Positions 1 to 6,557 of a DNA stretch of 64,000 bases are shown in pieces (the stretch's first letter is position 1; each line of letters opens with the position of its first letter). The notes under the pieces are model-generated. The model did not search any database and was not told the origin of the DNA. It saw nothing but the letters and a program-made list of their open reading frames with translations. The DNA comes from Paludibaculum fermentans (GTDB lineage Bacteria > Acidobacteriota > Terriglobia > Bryobacterales > Bryobacteraceae), in assembly GCF_015277775.1 (NCBI RefSeq), contig NZ_CP063849.1:6215501-6279500 (forward strand). The letters run 5' to 3'. The translations under genes and the position numbers were made by a program.

Positions 1-411
1 GACCGCATCTACTCGAACTTCACCCGCAAGGTAGCCGAAGGCCGCAAACTGCCGCTGGCGCGTGTCGAGGAGATCGCCCGCGGCCGCGTCTGGAGCGGTG
101 AAGATGCACTGGCCCGGGGCCTGGTCGACGAGCTGGGCGGCTTCCCCGCCGCCATCCAGGCCGCCAAGAAGCTTGCGCATATTCCTGAAAAGGAAGACAT
201 TGAGCTGCGCATCTACCCGCCGGCCAAAGGCCGCATGGAAGCTCTCCTGGCCTTGTTGAACGGTGAGGGCGAAGATAGCAGCGATCCCCGCGACGAGGCG
301 ATGCTCAGCCTGCTGCGCAGCGTGCAACCCATGACCCGCATGATGCACCGCCTGGGCCTCACCCAGCGCCGTCAAGGGTGGCTGCGGATGCCGCCCGTGG
401 GTGTCGAATAA
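1..411 (+). CDS. sppA: Signal peptide peptidase SppA, C-terminal part (5' end outside the window)
   Basis: The frame is open from base 1 to the TAA at 409-411, giving 136 residues of a protein that begins left of the window. The residues GRVWSGEDALARGLVDELGG match the C-terminal end of the peptidase S49 (SppA, ClpP-like) fold, where the last helix pair packs against the active-site domain. The same block is present in the complete SppA at 39999-41741 (GRVWLGVHAQQKGLVDELGG), so this strain has two paralogues. SppA is a membrane-anchored serine/lysine protease that degrades cleaved signal peptides. The catalytic Ser and Lys would lie upstream and cannot be checked here. The tail after the S49 fold is about 50 residues longer than the core needs. 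Confidence 0.85.
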   Translation, partial: DRIYSNFTRKVAEGRKLPLARVEEIARGRVWSGEDALARGLVDELGGFPAAIQAAKKLAHIPEKEDIELRIYPPAKGRMEALLALLNGEGEDSSDPRDEAMLSLLRSVQPMTRMMHRLGLTQRRQGWLRMPPVGVE

Positions 412-767
412 ATTCCTGATAGGGTTTTCCCGCCGATCCCGCGTTCCAGAGTGACGAGATATTGAATCGGAGGAGACCACCCAGGTATCCGCGGAGGGGC
501 GGATGCCGGGTGGATGCCTTCTTTTCTCACGAACCGCGCACGTCAGTAAGCGGGCGCCGGCACCCCCGGACAACCGGAAGTGCGCCACCCTTGCACCCGT
601 GGAGGAGCGGGTGCGGGATGGTTGTACCCGGGTCCAGTCATCAACTGTCACCTTCGACCGGCATCGTTCTCCCGCTAGCCGCCGCAAAAAACCGCCGAAC
701 CTGAATTCCCAGCCAGTCAAACACGCATCCGTCAACCCGAAGGGCAGCGTCTCCCCGTGGTCCCCCC
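412..767. other. Gap of about 356 bp without a convincing gene
   Basis: This stretch lies between the sppA 3' end and the left inverted repeat of the IS element. Short overlapping reading frames exist in both directions but none has a Shine-Dalgarno sequence, a recognisable product or a plausible codon pattern. No tRNA, riboswitch or clear terminator was seen. Confidence 0.5.
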
Positions 768-816
768 TACGGCCGCGGACATGGGTGACAATCTGGTCTA
801 CCGACATGGGTAACAG
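768..816 (+). repeat. Left terminal inverted repeat of the IS element
   Basis: Bases 773-816 match the reverse complement of 2239-2282 over about 44 positions with scattered mismatches. With a one-base indel the match extends to TACGG at 768-772. Two copies of the ACATGGGTRACA motif occur inside it. Confidence 0.75.
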
Positions 817-881
817 TCGTCGCGGGGGCTTGTCTGATCGCCTTTCGCGATTCTAGCCGGATTCGTACGCCTGTGGAAATG

Positions 882-955
882 TGGGAATCGCGTAGCGATT
901 TCCAAGCGCGGTGGGAAGCGAGGGAATCCTGTTTTTGGATTTCCTCGCTTTCCAC
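882..955 (-). terminator. Tandem stem-loops downstream of the transposase
   Basis: Two palindromes sit 20-95 bp beyond the transposase stop. The first is 882-891 paired with 895-904 (10 bp, 3-nt loop). The second has 19-nt arms, 911-929 and 937-955, with two mismatches and a 7-nt loop rich in T (A on the transposase strand). They could end transposase transcription or shield the element from outside transcription. No long U tract follows on the minus strand, so termination is inferred. Confidence 0.5.
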
Positions 956-976
956 GGTGCGTCATTTCCATGGGCC

Positions 977-2158
977 TTACTCAGCGGCCGGCACCGCCGC
1001 GGATTCGTCGTCCTGTTGCTCCAGCGCCTTCGGCTTCTTCCTCATAAACCGATTACGCTCTATGTCCAGCCAGCCGAGCAACAGCATGCCGTAGAACACT
1101 TCGAAATAGCGATCGTCAACCTGCCGCAGTCCAAGCAACTGACGCGCAAAGATCTCGCTGATGAAAATCCTCTGATCCTTGTAGTAGAGATCTCCGTGAT
1201 TCTGGATCCGTCGTAGCACGAGCCCTGCCGGGTACTCCACCTCCGGGATCCGACGTGGCATCGGGCGCAACGACGGCTGATAGTGTTTTGCCGGCGTATC
1301 GTAGTCCAGGGCTTCATGGGGCCGCTGCTCGTTGTAGATCCTTTGAAAGTCGTGAAATCGCTTCTGCTGCTGGCGCGGGTTGGCCGCCGGCGGATTCAGC
1401 GTGTCCTGTTTCAACGTCCGATGCATGCGCTCGTGGCGGCCGTTTTCCTGCGGTGAGGCCGGTGCTGTGCGCTCCGGCAGAATGCCCAGCCGAACCCAGC
1501 GCATCGACAACCGACTGAGTCCGCCAGGCGCCCGCGTCGAAAACGGCGTGCCATTGTCCGTACGAATCACCTCCGGCAGACCGTACTCTCGAAACGCCGC
1601 CTCGAAGATCGCAGCCGCATGCTTTCCATCCGTCTTCGGCGTAATTTGGCAGCGCAGCAAGTACCTGCTGTGGGCGTCCGTGATGGTCAATGGATCGCAA
1701 CGCACGCCATCACCTGTACGGAACCAACCCTTGAAGTCCGCGCACCACGTCCGATTGGGTCCATCCACGGACGCAAAGGGCTGCCCGAAGGGCGGCGTCC
1801 GCAAGCGTCGCTTTCGTGTGACACTCAGACCCGCTCTTTTCAGGATCATGGCGATGGTGCTGGGCGCCGGCCAGTGCTTCCTCTCCGGCTCCGCCTCGGC
1901 CAACTTCCTCAATAGCTTGCGCGGGCCCCAGTTCCACTTCCGCCGCTCAGCCAGGATGCGCTCTATGACTTCCTGACTGACTTCCTGCGGGCTGGTATGA
2001 GGCGCCCGGCTGCGGTCCTGCAAACCGGCCACGCCTTCCTCCTCTCGACGCTTGATCCACTTGTGGACCGTCTTTCTCGATACGCCATAGGCTTCCGCCA
2101 GTGCGGTCACGGTCTCGCCTTCGTCGTACTCCTGCAATAGTTGAACCCGTTGGTCCAT
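977..2158 (-). CDS. IS481-family-like DDE transposase
   Basis: This 393-residue protein carries out cut-and-paste or copy transposition of the surrounding IS. An N-terminal helix-turn-helix (AEAYGVSRKTVHKWIKRREE) is followed by a second DNA-binding segment and an rve integrase core. The catalytic triad is visible as D141 (WCADFKG), D201 (IRTDNGTPF) and E238 (SPQENGRHERMH), with 36 residues between the last two, as expected for the superfamily. A C-terminal domain of about 100 residues follows. I chose the ATG at 2158 because AAGGAG lies 9 nt upstream; a GTG ten codons earlier is possible but lacks this. The frame is intact, so the element may be active. Confidence 0.88.
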   Translation of the reverse strand: MDQRVQLLQEYDEGETVTALAEAYGVSRKTVHKWIKRREEEGVAGLQDRSRAPHTSPQEVSQEVIERILAERRKWNWGPRKLLRKLAEAEPERKHWPAPSTIAMILKRAGLSVTRKRRLRTPPFGQPFASVDGPNRTWCADFKGWFRTGDGVRCDPLTITDAHSRYLLRCQITPKTDGKHAAAIFEAAFREYGLPEVIRTDNGTPFSTRAPGGLSRLSMRWVRLGILPERTAPASPQENGRHERMHRTLKQDTLNPPAANPRQQQKRFHDFQRIYNEQRPHEALDYDTPAKHYQPSLRPMPRRIPEVEYPAGLVLRRIQNHGDLYYKDQRIFISEIFARQLLGLRQVDDRYFEVFYGMLLLGWLDIERNRFMRKKPKALEQQDDESAAVPAAE

Positions 2159-2238
2159 TGCTCTGGTCTCCTTCCACGGCATCGACACTCATCGTGCCGT
2201 ACCGATAAGGCGGATCAGATCTCTTGCGCCGCTGATCT

Positions 2239-2288
2239 GTGTTACCGATGTCGCCGGTCCAATTCGTTACCTATGTCCGCGGACCGTA
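2239..2288 (-). repeat. Right terminal inverted repeat of the IS element
   Basis: This is the inverted partner of 768-816. It lies about 80 bp upstream of the transposase start, so it may also overlap the transposase promoter. The sequence directly outside it begins the 427-bp direct repeat at 2289. Confidence 0.75.
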
Positions 2289-2715
2289 CCCCAGCCTTAC
2301 CCCCGGCGCAAGCCGGGGGCCCGCCGCAACAACGAAGCCACTTCCAGCTCAATCGGAAAAGCCCCAGAAAACTTCTGTTCGAAACCGCGACGCGACCCAC
2401 CGGGCACCCAAGCCGGGGGCCTCCGCAAAGCCCCGAATCCAACCCCGTAGGACGGCGGACCCCCTGGTCCGCGCGGGATCCCCCGATCCCGCCCCCGTCC
2501 CCCCCCCAACTCACAAATCAAACGCCGTAGCATGCTTCGGCTGATACAGCCCCAACGCCCCTCCGCTGGGCAGCATCAGCCGGGTCAGCCTGCCCCAGCG
2601 CTCTTCCTGGACCGGCGCTAACTCCACTCCACGGGCGCGTAACTCGCCCATCGTGGCCTCCAGGTCGTCGCACATCAGGTAGACCTCGGCCGGCAGCAGC
2701 GAGCCATTCTTGGGC
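2289..2715. repeat. 427-bp direct repeat, copy 1
   Basis: This segment is almost identical to 2884-3310 (offset 595 bp; one visible difference, gcaag against gccag near its start). It begins exactly at the right IS end and stops inside the VOC coding sequence, so it carries the 3' end of that gene plus the palindrome-rich region downstream of it. Confidence 0.9.
2511..2715 (-). pseudogene. Duplicated 3' fragment of the VOC-family gene
   Basis: The last 68 codons of the VOC gene at 3106-3480 are repeated here word for word, ending at the same TGA. Upstream of 2715 the sequence changes to unrelated repeat DNA. The fragment therefore lacks the first half of the VOC domain and has no ribosome-binding site. 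It is a by-product of the 427-bp duplication and should not make a functional protein. Confidence 0.85.
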
Positions 2716-2742
2716 AACCTGCCGCAAGCCTCCGCAAAGCCT

Positions 2743-2845
2743 CCCCAGCCTTACCCCCGGCAGCCGGGGCCCGCCGCAACAACGAAGCCACTTCCAGTCC
2801 CAACCCAAAAACCCCCAGAAAACTTCTGTCCTAACCGCGACGCGC
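2743..2845. repeat. Third, diverged copy of the palindrome-rich repeat
   Basis: About 100 bp here match the start of both 427-bp repeat copies (the CCCCAGCC, CCGCCGCAACAACGAAGCC and AAAACTTCTGT blocks) but with many substitutions and small gaps. Flanking GCCTCCGCAAAGCCT words recur on both sides. It sits between the two copies and may have been the homology that allowed the duplication. Confidence 0.65.
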
Positions 2846-2883
2846 CTCTGGGCAACCCAATCCGCAAGCGTCCGCAAAGCCTC

Positions 2884-3310
2884 CCCCAGCCTTACCCCCG
2901 GCGCCAGCCGGGGGCCCGCCGCAACAACGAAGCCACTTCCAGCTCAATCGGAAAAGCCCCAGAAAACTTCTGTTCGAAACCGCGACGCGACCCACCGGGC
3001 ACCCAAGCCGGGGGCCTCCGCAAAGCCCCGAATCCAACCCCGTAGGACGGCGGACCCCCTGGTCCGCGCGGGATCCCCCGATCCCGCCCCCGTCCCCCCC
3101 CCAACTCACAAATCAAACGCCGTAGCATGCTTCGGCTGATACAGCCCCAACGCCCCTCCGCTGGGCAGCATCAGCCGGGTCAGCCTGCCCCAGCGCTCTT
3201 CCTGGACCGGCGCTAACTCCACTCCACGGGCGCGTAACTCGCCCATCGTGGCCTCCAGGTCGTCGCACATCAGGTAGACCTCGGCCGGCAGCAGCGAGCC
3301 ATTCTTGGGC
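2884..3310. repeat. 427-bp direct repeat, copy 2
   Basis: This is the partner of 2289-2715. It contains the true 3' end of the VOC gene (3106-3310) and its downstream flank, and is probably the original because the gene continues past its right border. Confidence 0.9.
3050..3087. repeat. Pair of adjacent GC-rich hairpins downstream of the VOC gene
   Basis: Arms 3050-3056/3061-3067 (7 bp, 4-nt loop) and 3068-3075/3080-3087 (8 bp, 4-nt loop) lie back to back about 20 bp past the VOC stop. An identical pair is in the other repeat copy at 2455-2492. They look like a dispersed palindromic element and may serve as a mRNA 3' end, but there is no T tract. Confidence 0.55.
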
Positions 3311-3480
3311 GCGGTCCCCGTGGTGTCGGCTGGATGCACGGCCGTCTCCGCCGGCGGCAACTGGAAAATCAGCCAGCCATGCCCCGCATCGACAAACGGC
3401 ATTCCCAGCGATTCCCGTAGAAAGGCGCGGTCCGCCTCGGCATCGCGGCTGAAGAAAAGTACATGGGCTCCAGAGAACAT
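3106..3480 (-). CDS. VOC-family (glyoxalase/bleomycin-resistance-like) protein
   Basis: The 124-residue product fits one vicinal oxygen chelate domain: an N-terminal strand AHVLFFSRDAEADRAFLRESLGMPFVDAG, and a C-terminal half with EVYLMCDDLEATMGELRARG and the closing strand MLPSGGALGLYQPKH. VOC proteins bind a metal and act as dioxygenases, isomerases or drug-binding proteins; the substrate cannot be told here. I chose the ATG at 3480 because homology begins there, although the frame is open to 3591. The 3' half is duplicated at 2511-2715. The gene follows the Ser/Thr kinase gene on the same strand with a 25-bp gap, so it could be read from the same transcript. Confidence 0.75.
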   Translation of the reverse strand: MFSGAHVLFFSRDAEADRAFLRESLGMPFVDAGHGWLIFQLPPAETAVHPADTTGTAPKNGSLLPAEVYLMCDDLEATMGELRARGVELAPVQEERWGRLTRLMLPSGGALGLYQPKHATAFDL

Positions 3481-3505
3481 GCAGCGAGTGTAAACCCAGA
3501 ACCCG

Positions 3506-5944
3506 CTAAATGTGACCCCGGCAGCGCGCGATTCCCGCCAAAGCCTCCCGCCGCATGCGGGCCGGGTCGAAGTCGCCCGGCAGCCGGTCACTCATTGGCA
3601 GTGCGCGGAAGTCGGCGTCCGCCCAGGTATAAGCCTGCAAAGCGCGCGTCCAGTTTTTCCGGCGCACCTGCGCATCACCCAGATTCAGCGCGGCCCAACC
3701 GGCGTGCAGCCTCAAGTCGTGGTTGTCCGGCGCCTGCCGCAGCTCGGCCAGCAACCTCCGCCGCGCCTCACTTAGCAGCTCAATCGCCCGCTGCGCATTC
3801 CCAGCGTCCAGATAAGCCGGAGCCGCCGTGATCATCAGCTTCGCCAGCTCGATCCGTGCCCGGAAGTCGGACGGATCCTCGGCTGCGAGCTCCTCCTGGA
3901 TGGCGAACGTCCTCTGGTAGTCCTCCACGGCGGAGCGGTTGTCCTTCAGCATGTGGTGGATCCACCCCATCTCCACGAGAACGAAGGAGAGTTCCATGCG
4001 GCCCCGCGTGTTGCGCGGCATCGCCTCCACCAGCTTCTTCTGCAGTTGCTCCGCCTGGAGAAAGTGCCGCAGCGCAGCTCCAAGGTCGCCCGCCTGCTGG
4101 CTGGCGCGCGCCAGGCTGCTGTGGCAGCGGGCCAGCGCACGCAGCATGCTCGCGTCCGATGGATCCTTCGCCAGCAACTGGGTGTAGGCGGCGATCGCGG
4201 CATTCCATAGCGGAATCGCGTCCGGCAATTTGCCGTCCATCCCGGCGTCATAGGCGATACGCACCTTGTACAACGCATCCAGCTCCGGGCGGTCCGGGTA
4301 ACGCCGCGACCTCGTCCGCATCAGCCCCGTCAGTTCGGCACGCAGCGCGTTCCAGCCCTTCGCGTCGCCCTGGATCTCGTAGATGTCCGTAAGCCCCGTA
4401 TCCGCATCCACCAGCAGCCGCTGCGCCTCGTCGTTTTGCGAATCAGATCTCAAATAGGCGAGCAGCAACTCACGCGCATGGCGGAAGCTGTCCAACGCTC
4501 CATCGAAATCGCCCAGGTTCGCCCGGCTCTGGTGACCCTGGACATCGCCGATCTTGAGGTACGCCGCCGCGATCTCCAGTTGCAGTTGGCGATTCTTGCC
4601 GCCGGTGGTCTCCAGTTCCCTCAAGTAGTGCAGCGCGCGCTCCACCAGCAGCTTGCGCGCCGGCGTGGAGCCGGGCAGGTCCGCAATCGCGTCGTGCAGC
4701 TCGTAAATCACGGTGCGCGCCAAGCCCCGGGCCTGCTGGAACCGCAACTCGCTCTGCCGCCACTGCCACAGGATCGCGGCCATGAAGATGGAAGCGGCCA
4801 GCACCGCCGCCGCCGAGACCGCCACGCCCCAGCGATGCCGCCGGACGAACTTGGCGGTGTTGTAGGTGAAGGTGCCGCGCGAGGCCCGCACCGGCAGGCC
4901 TAGCAGATGGTTCTCGATGTCTTGCCGGAACTCCTCCACCGTGGCATAGCGCAGCTCCGGCTCCTTCCGCAGCGCCATCAGCACGATGTCATCCAACTCC
5001 TGCGGCAACTTCACCAGATGGCTGGGCGGCTTAGGCTCTACCTCGCACACCGCGCGGTAGGTCTCCAGTGGCGAGGTATCCACGGCGGCGTACGGCCCTT
5101 GGCCGGACAGCAGTTCATACAGCACCACGCCCAGCGAATAAATATCCGTGGCCGTCGAAAGCGGCTCGCCGCGCACCTGCTCCGGGCTCGCATACGCCGG
5201 GGTCAGAAGGGTTGAGGTCGTTTGCGTAGTGGTCGTGCCGACGGCCTCGTCAAAGACCTTGGCCAGCCCGAAATCGAGCAGCTTCGGGTTGCCGGCCTCG
5301 GTCACCAGGATGTTCGCCGGCTTGATATCGCGATGGATCACCAGATTGCGATGCGCGTGCGCCACCGCGTCGCAGATCCGCATGAACAGTTTCAGCCGCT
5401 CGTCGACCGTGTAGTCTCTGGCCCGGCAGTATTCGATCACCGGCCGGCCTTGAATATACTCGAGGACGTAGTAAAGGCGCCCGTCCGCCGTCGCGCCGCC
5501 ATCCATCAAAGCGGCAATGCCCGGATGCCGCAGGCTGGCGAGTATCTGCCGTTCCCTTCGGAACAGCTCCGCCAGGCGCGCCGCACCCGCGCCGGAGCGC
5601 ATGATCTTCACCGCCACCTGCTGCGTATACGCGCCGTCGTCGCGCACGGCCAGATAGACGATCCCCATCCCGCCTTCACCCAACTCGCGCAGAATCCGGT
5701 AGGGTCCCAGCCGCTTGGGCGGTGCATCAGGCACCGGCTCCGGCCCCGCCTCCATCTCTGACCAGCGCGTCACCGGCAGCCTCTCCGCAGCCTCGGGTTC
5801 GTACCGCAGATATGCCTCGACCTCGGCTCGCAGGGCGGCATCCCCCGCGCACACGTCATCGAGATAGGCCGCGCGCCGGTCCGGCTCCAGCTCGAGTACG
5901 GCCGCCAGGATGTCCTTGATCTGGCTCCAGCGCTGGTCGATCAT
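3506..5944 (-). CDS. Membrane Ser/Thr protein kinase with periplasmic TPR repeats
   Basis: This 812-residue protein has a short N-terminal helical region (1-75) typical of acidobacterial kinases paired with ECF factors. A PknB-type kinase domain follows (about 80-350): glycine loop GEGGMGIVY at 89-97, ATP-anchoring K113, catalytic HRDIKPAN with D206, DFG at 224-226, and the activation/APE region TPAYASPEQ near 248-256. One membrane helix spans about 372-393. The remaining 420 residues form TPR-like helical repeats outside the membrane. It probably senses an envelope or protein partner through the TPR part and phosphorylates cytoplasmic targets. The ATG at 5944 overlaps the TGA of the sigma-factor gene (ATGA), so the two are translationally coupled and likely act together. 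Confidence 0.9.
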   Translation of the reverse strand: MIDQRWSQIKDILAAVLELEPDRRAAYLDDVCAGDAALRAEVEAYLRYEPEAAERLPVTRWSEMEAGPEPVPDAPPKRLGPYRILRELGEGGMGIVYLAVRDDGAYTQQVAVKIMRSGAGAARLAELFRRERQILASLRHPGIAALMDGGATADGRLYYVLEYIQGRPVIEYCRARDYTVDERLKLFMRICDAVAHAHRNLVIHRDIKPANILVTEAGNPKLLDFGLAKVFDEAVGTTTTQTTSTLLTPAYASPEQVRGEPLSTATDIYSLGVVLYELLSGQGPYAAVDTSPLETYRAVCEVEPKPPSHLVKLPQELDDIVLMALRKEPELRYATVEEFRQDIENHLLGLPVRASRGTFTYNTAKFVRRHRWGVAVSAAAVLAASIFMAAILWQWRQSELRFQQARGLARTVIYELHDAIADLPGSTPARKLLVERALHYLRELETTGGKNRQLQLEIAAAYLKIGDVQGHQSRANLGDFDGALDSFRHARELLLAYLRSDSQNDEAQRLLVDADTGLTDIYEIQGDAKGWNALRAELTGLMRTRSRRYPDRPELDALYKVRIAYDAGMDGKLPDAIPLWNAAIAAYTQLLAKDPSDASMLRALARCHSSLARASQQAGDLGAALRHFLQAEQLQKKLVEAMPRNTRGRMELSFVLVEMGWIHHMLKDNRSAVEDYQRTFAIQEELAAEDPSDFRARIELAKLMITAAPAYLDAGNAQRAIELLSEARRRLLAELRQAPDNHDLRLHAGWAALNLGDAQVRRKNWTRALQAYTWADADFRALPMSDRLPGDFDPARMRREALAGIARCRGHI

Positions 5945-6471
5945 TTGCGCCGCGCCTCGCTGACGTGGCGCAGCAGCCACAGACGCGCCGTCGCCCACTC
6001 ACGGTGAATGGTGGCCACCGAAATCCCCATCGATTCGGCAGCCTCCTCGGCCGTCAACCCGCCGAAGAACCGCAACTCCACCACGCGCGCCTGCTGCGGA
6101 TCGATCTCCTCCAGCCGCCGCAGCGCCCGGTCCAGATCCAGGATCTGGACCTCCGGACCGCGCAGCATCGCATCGCCGTCGTCCATCGGCACCCGGATCA
6201 GCCCGCCCCAGCGTTTAGCCGCGCTATGGCTGGCGGCATGGTCCAGCAGGATGCGCCGCATCATCTGCGCCGCCAGGCCCAGCAGTTGCGCGCGGTTCCG
6301 CCAGTCGATGCAGTGCTGCCCCGCCAGTCGCAGATACACCTCGTGCACGAGGGCAGTCGGCTGCAGTGTGTGGTCGCGCCGCTCGCCATACATCTGAGCG
6401 GCCGCCAGCCGCTTCATCTCCGCATAGACGGACTGCATCAGCTCATCCAGCGACGGGCTCGAGTCAGGCAT
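5941..6471 (-). CDS. ECF-type RNA polymerase sigma factor (sigma70_ECF, TIGR02999-like)
   Basis: The 176-residue product has region 2 (ALVHEVYLRLAG, then LLGLAAQMMRRILLDHA) and region 4 (LRFFGGLTAEEAAESMGIS followed by ATIHREWATARLWL). It resembles the acidobacterial/planctomycete sigma70_ECF group that is encoded with Ser/Thr kinases rather than with a membrane anti-sigma factor. It overlaps the downstream kinase gene by 4 bp. By family knowledge such factors may be activated by phosphorylation; that is inference here. The divergent TIGR03437 gene starts 86 bp away, so the shared region could carry a target promoter. Confidence 0.9.
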   Translation of the reverse strand: MPDSSPSLDELMQSVYAEMKRLAAAQMYGERRDHTLQPTALVHEVYLRLAGQHCIDWRNRAQLLGLAAQMMRRILLDHAASHSAAKRWGGLIRVPMDDGDAMLRGPEVQILDLDRALRRLEEIDPQQARVVELRFFGGLTAEEAAESMGISVATIHREWATARLWLLRHVSEARRK

Positions 6472-6557
6472 CTGCGAATATCGTATCCGAAACTACTTAT
6501 TTGTTGAGAAGATTCCCGGCCCGTTGCCGCGTTCCGCCCTAGGAAGCCTGCATCCCC

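Larger units (their letters stand above)
768..2288 (-). mobile_element. IS481-family-like insertion sequence, about 1.5 kb
   Basis: One transposase gene is enclosed by long inverted repeats at 768-816 and 2239-2288. Both ends read TACGG(T)CCGCGGACATRGG and then carry a second internal copy of the ACAT-GGTAAC motif, so each end contains two sub-repeats likely bound by the helix-turn-helix of the transposase. Two strong stem-loops lie downstream of the transposase stop at 882-955. No clear target duplication is visible. The right end abuts exactly the start of a 427-bp duplicated segment, so an IS-linked deletion or rearrangement may have removed it. Family assignment is from the transposase; the exact outer ends are uncertain by a few bases. 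Confidence 0.8.

Noticed and set aside
412-767. Possible small genes or a structured RNA in the gap left of the IS
   Set aside because: Several short frames overlap each other but none has a start signal, and no stable stem or known RNA motif could be traced.
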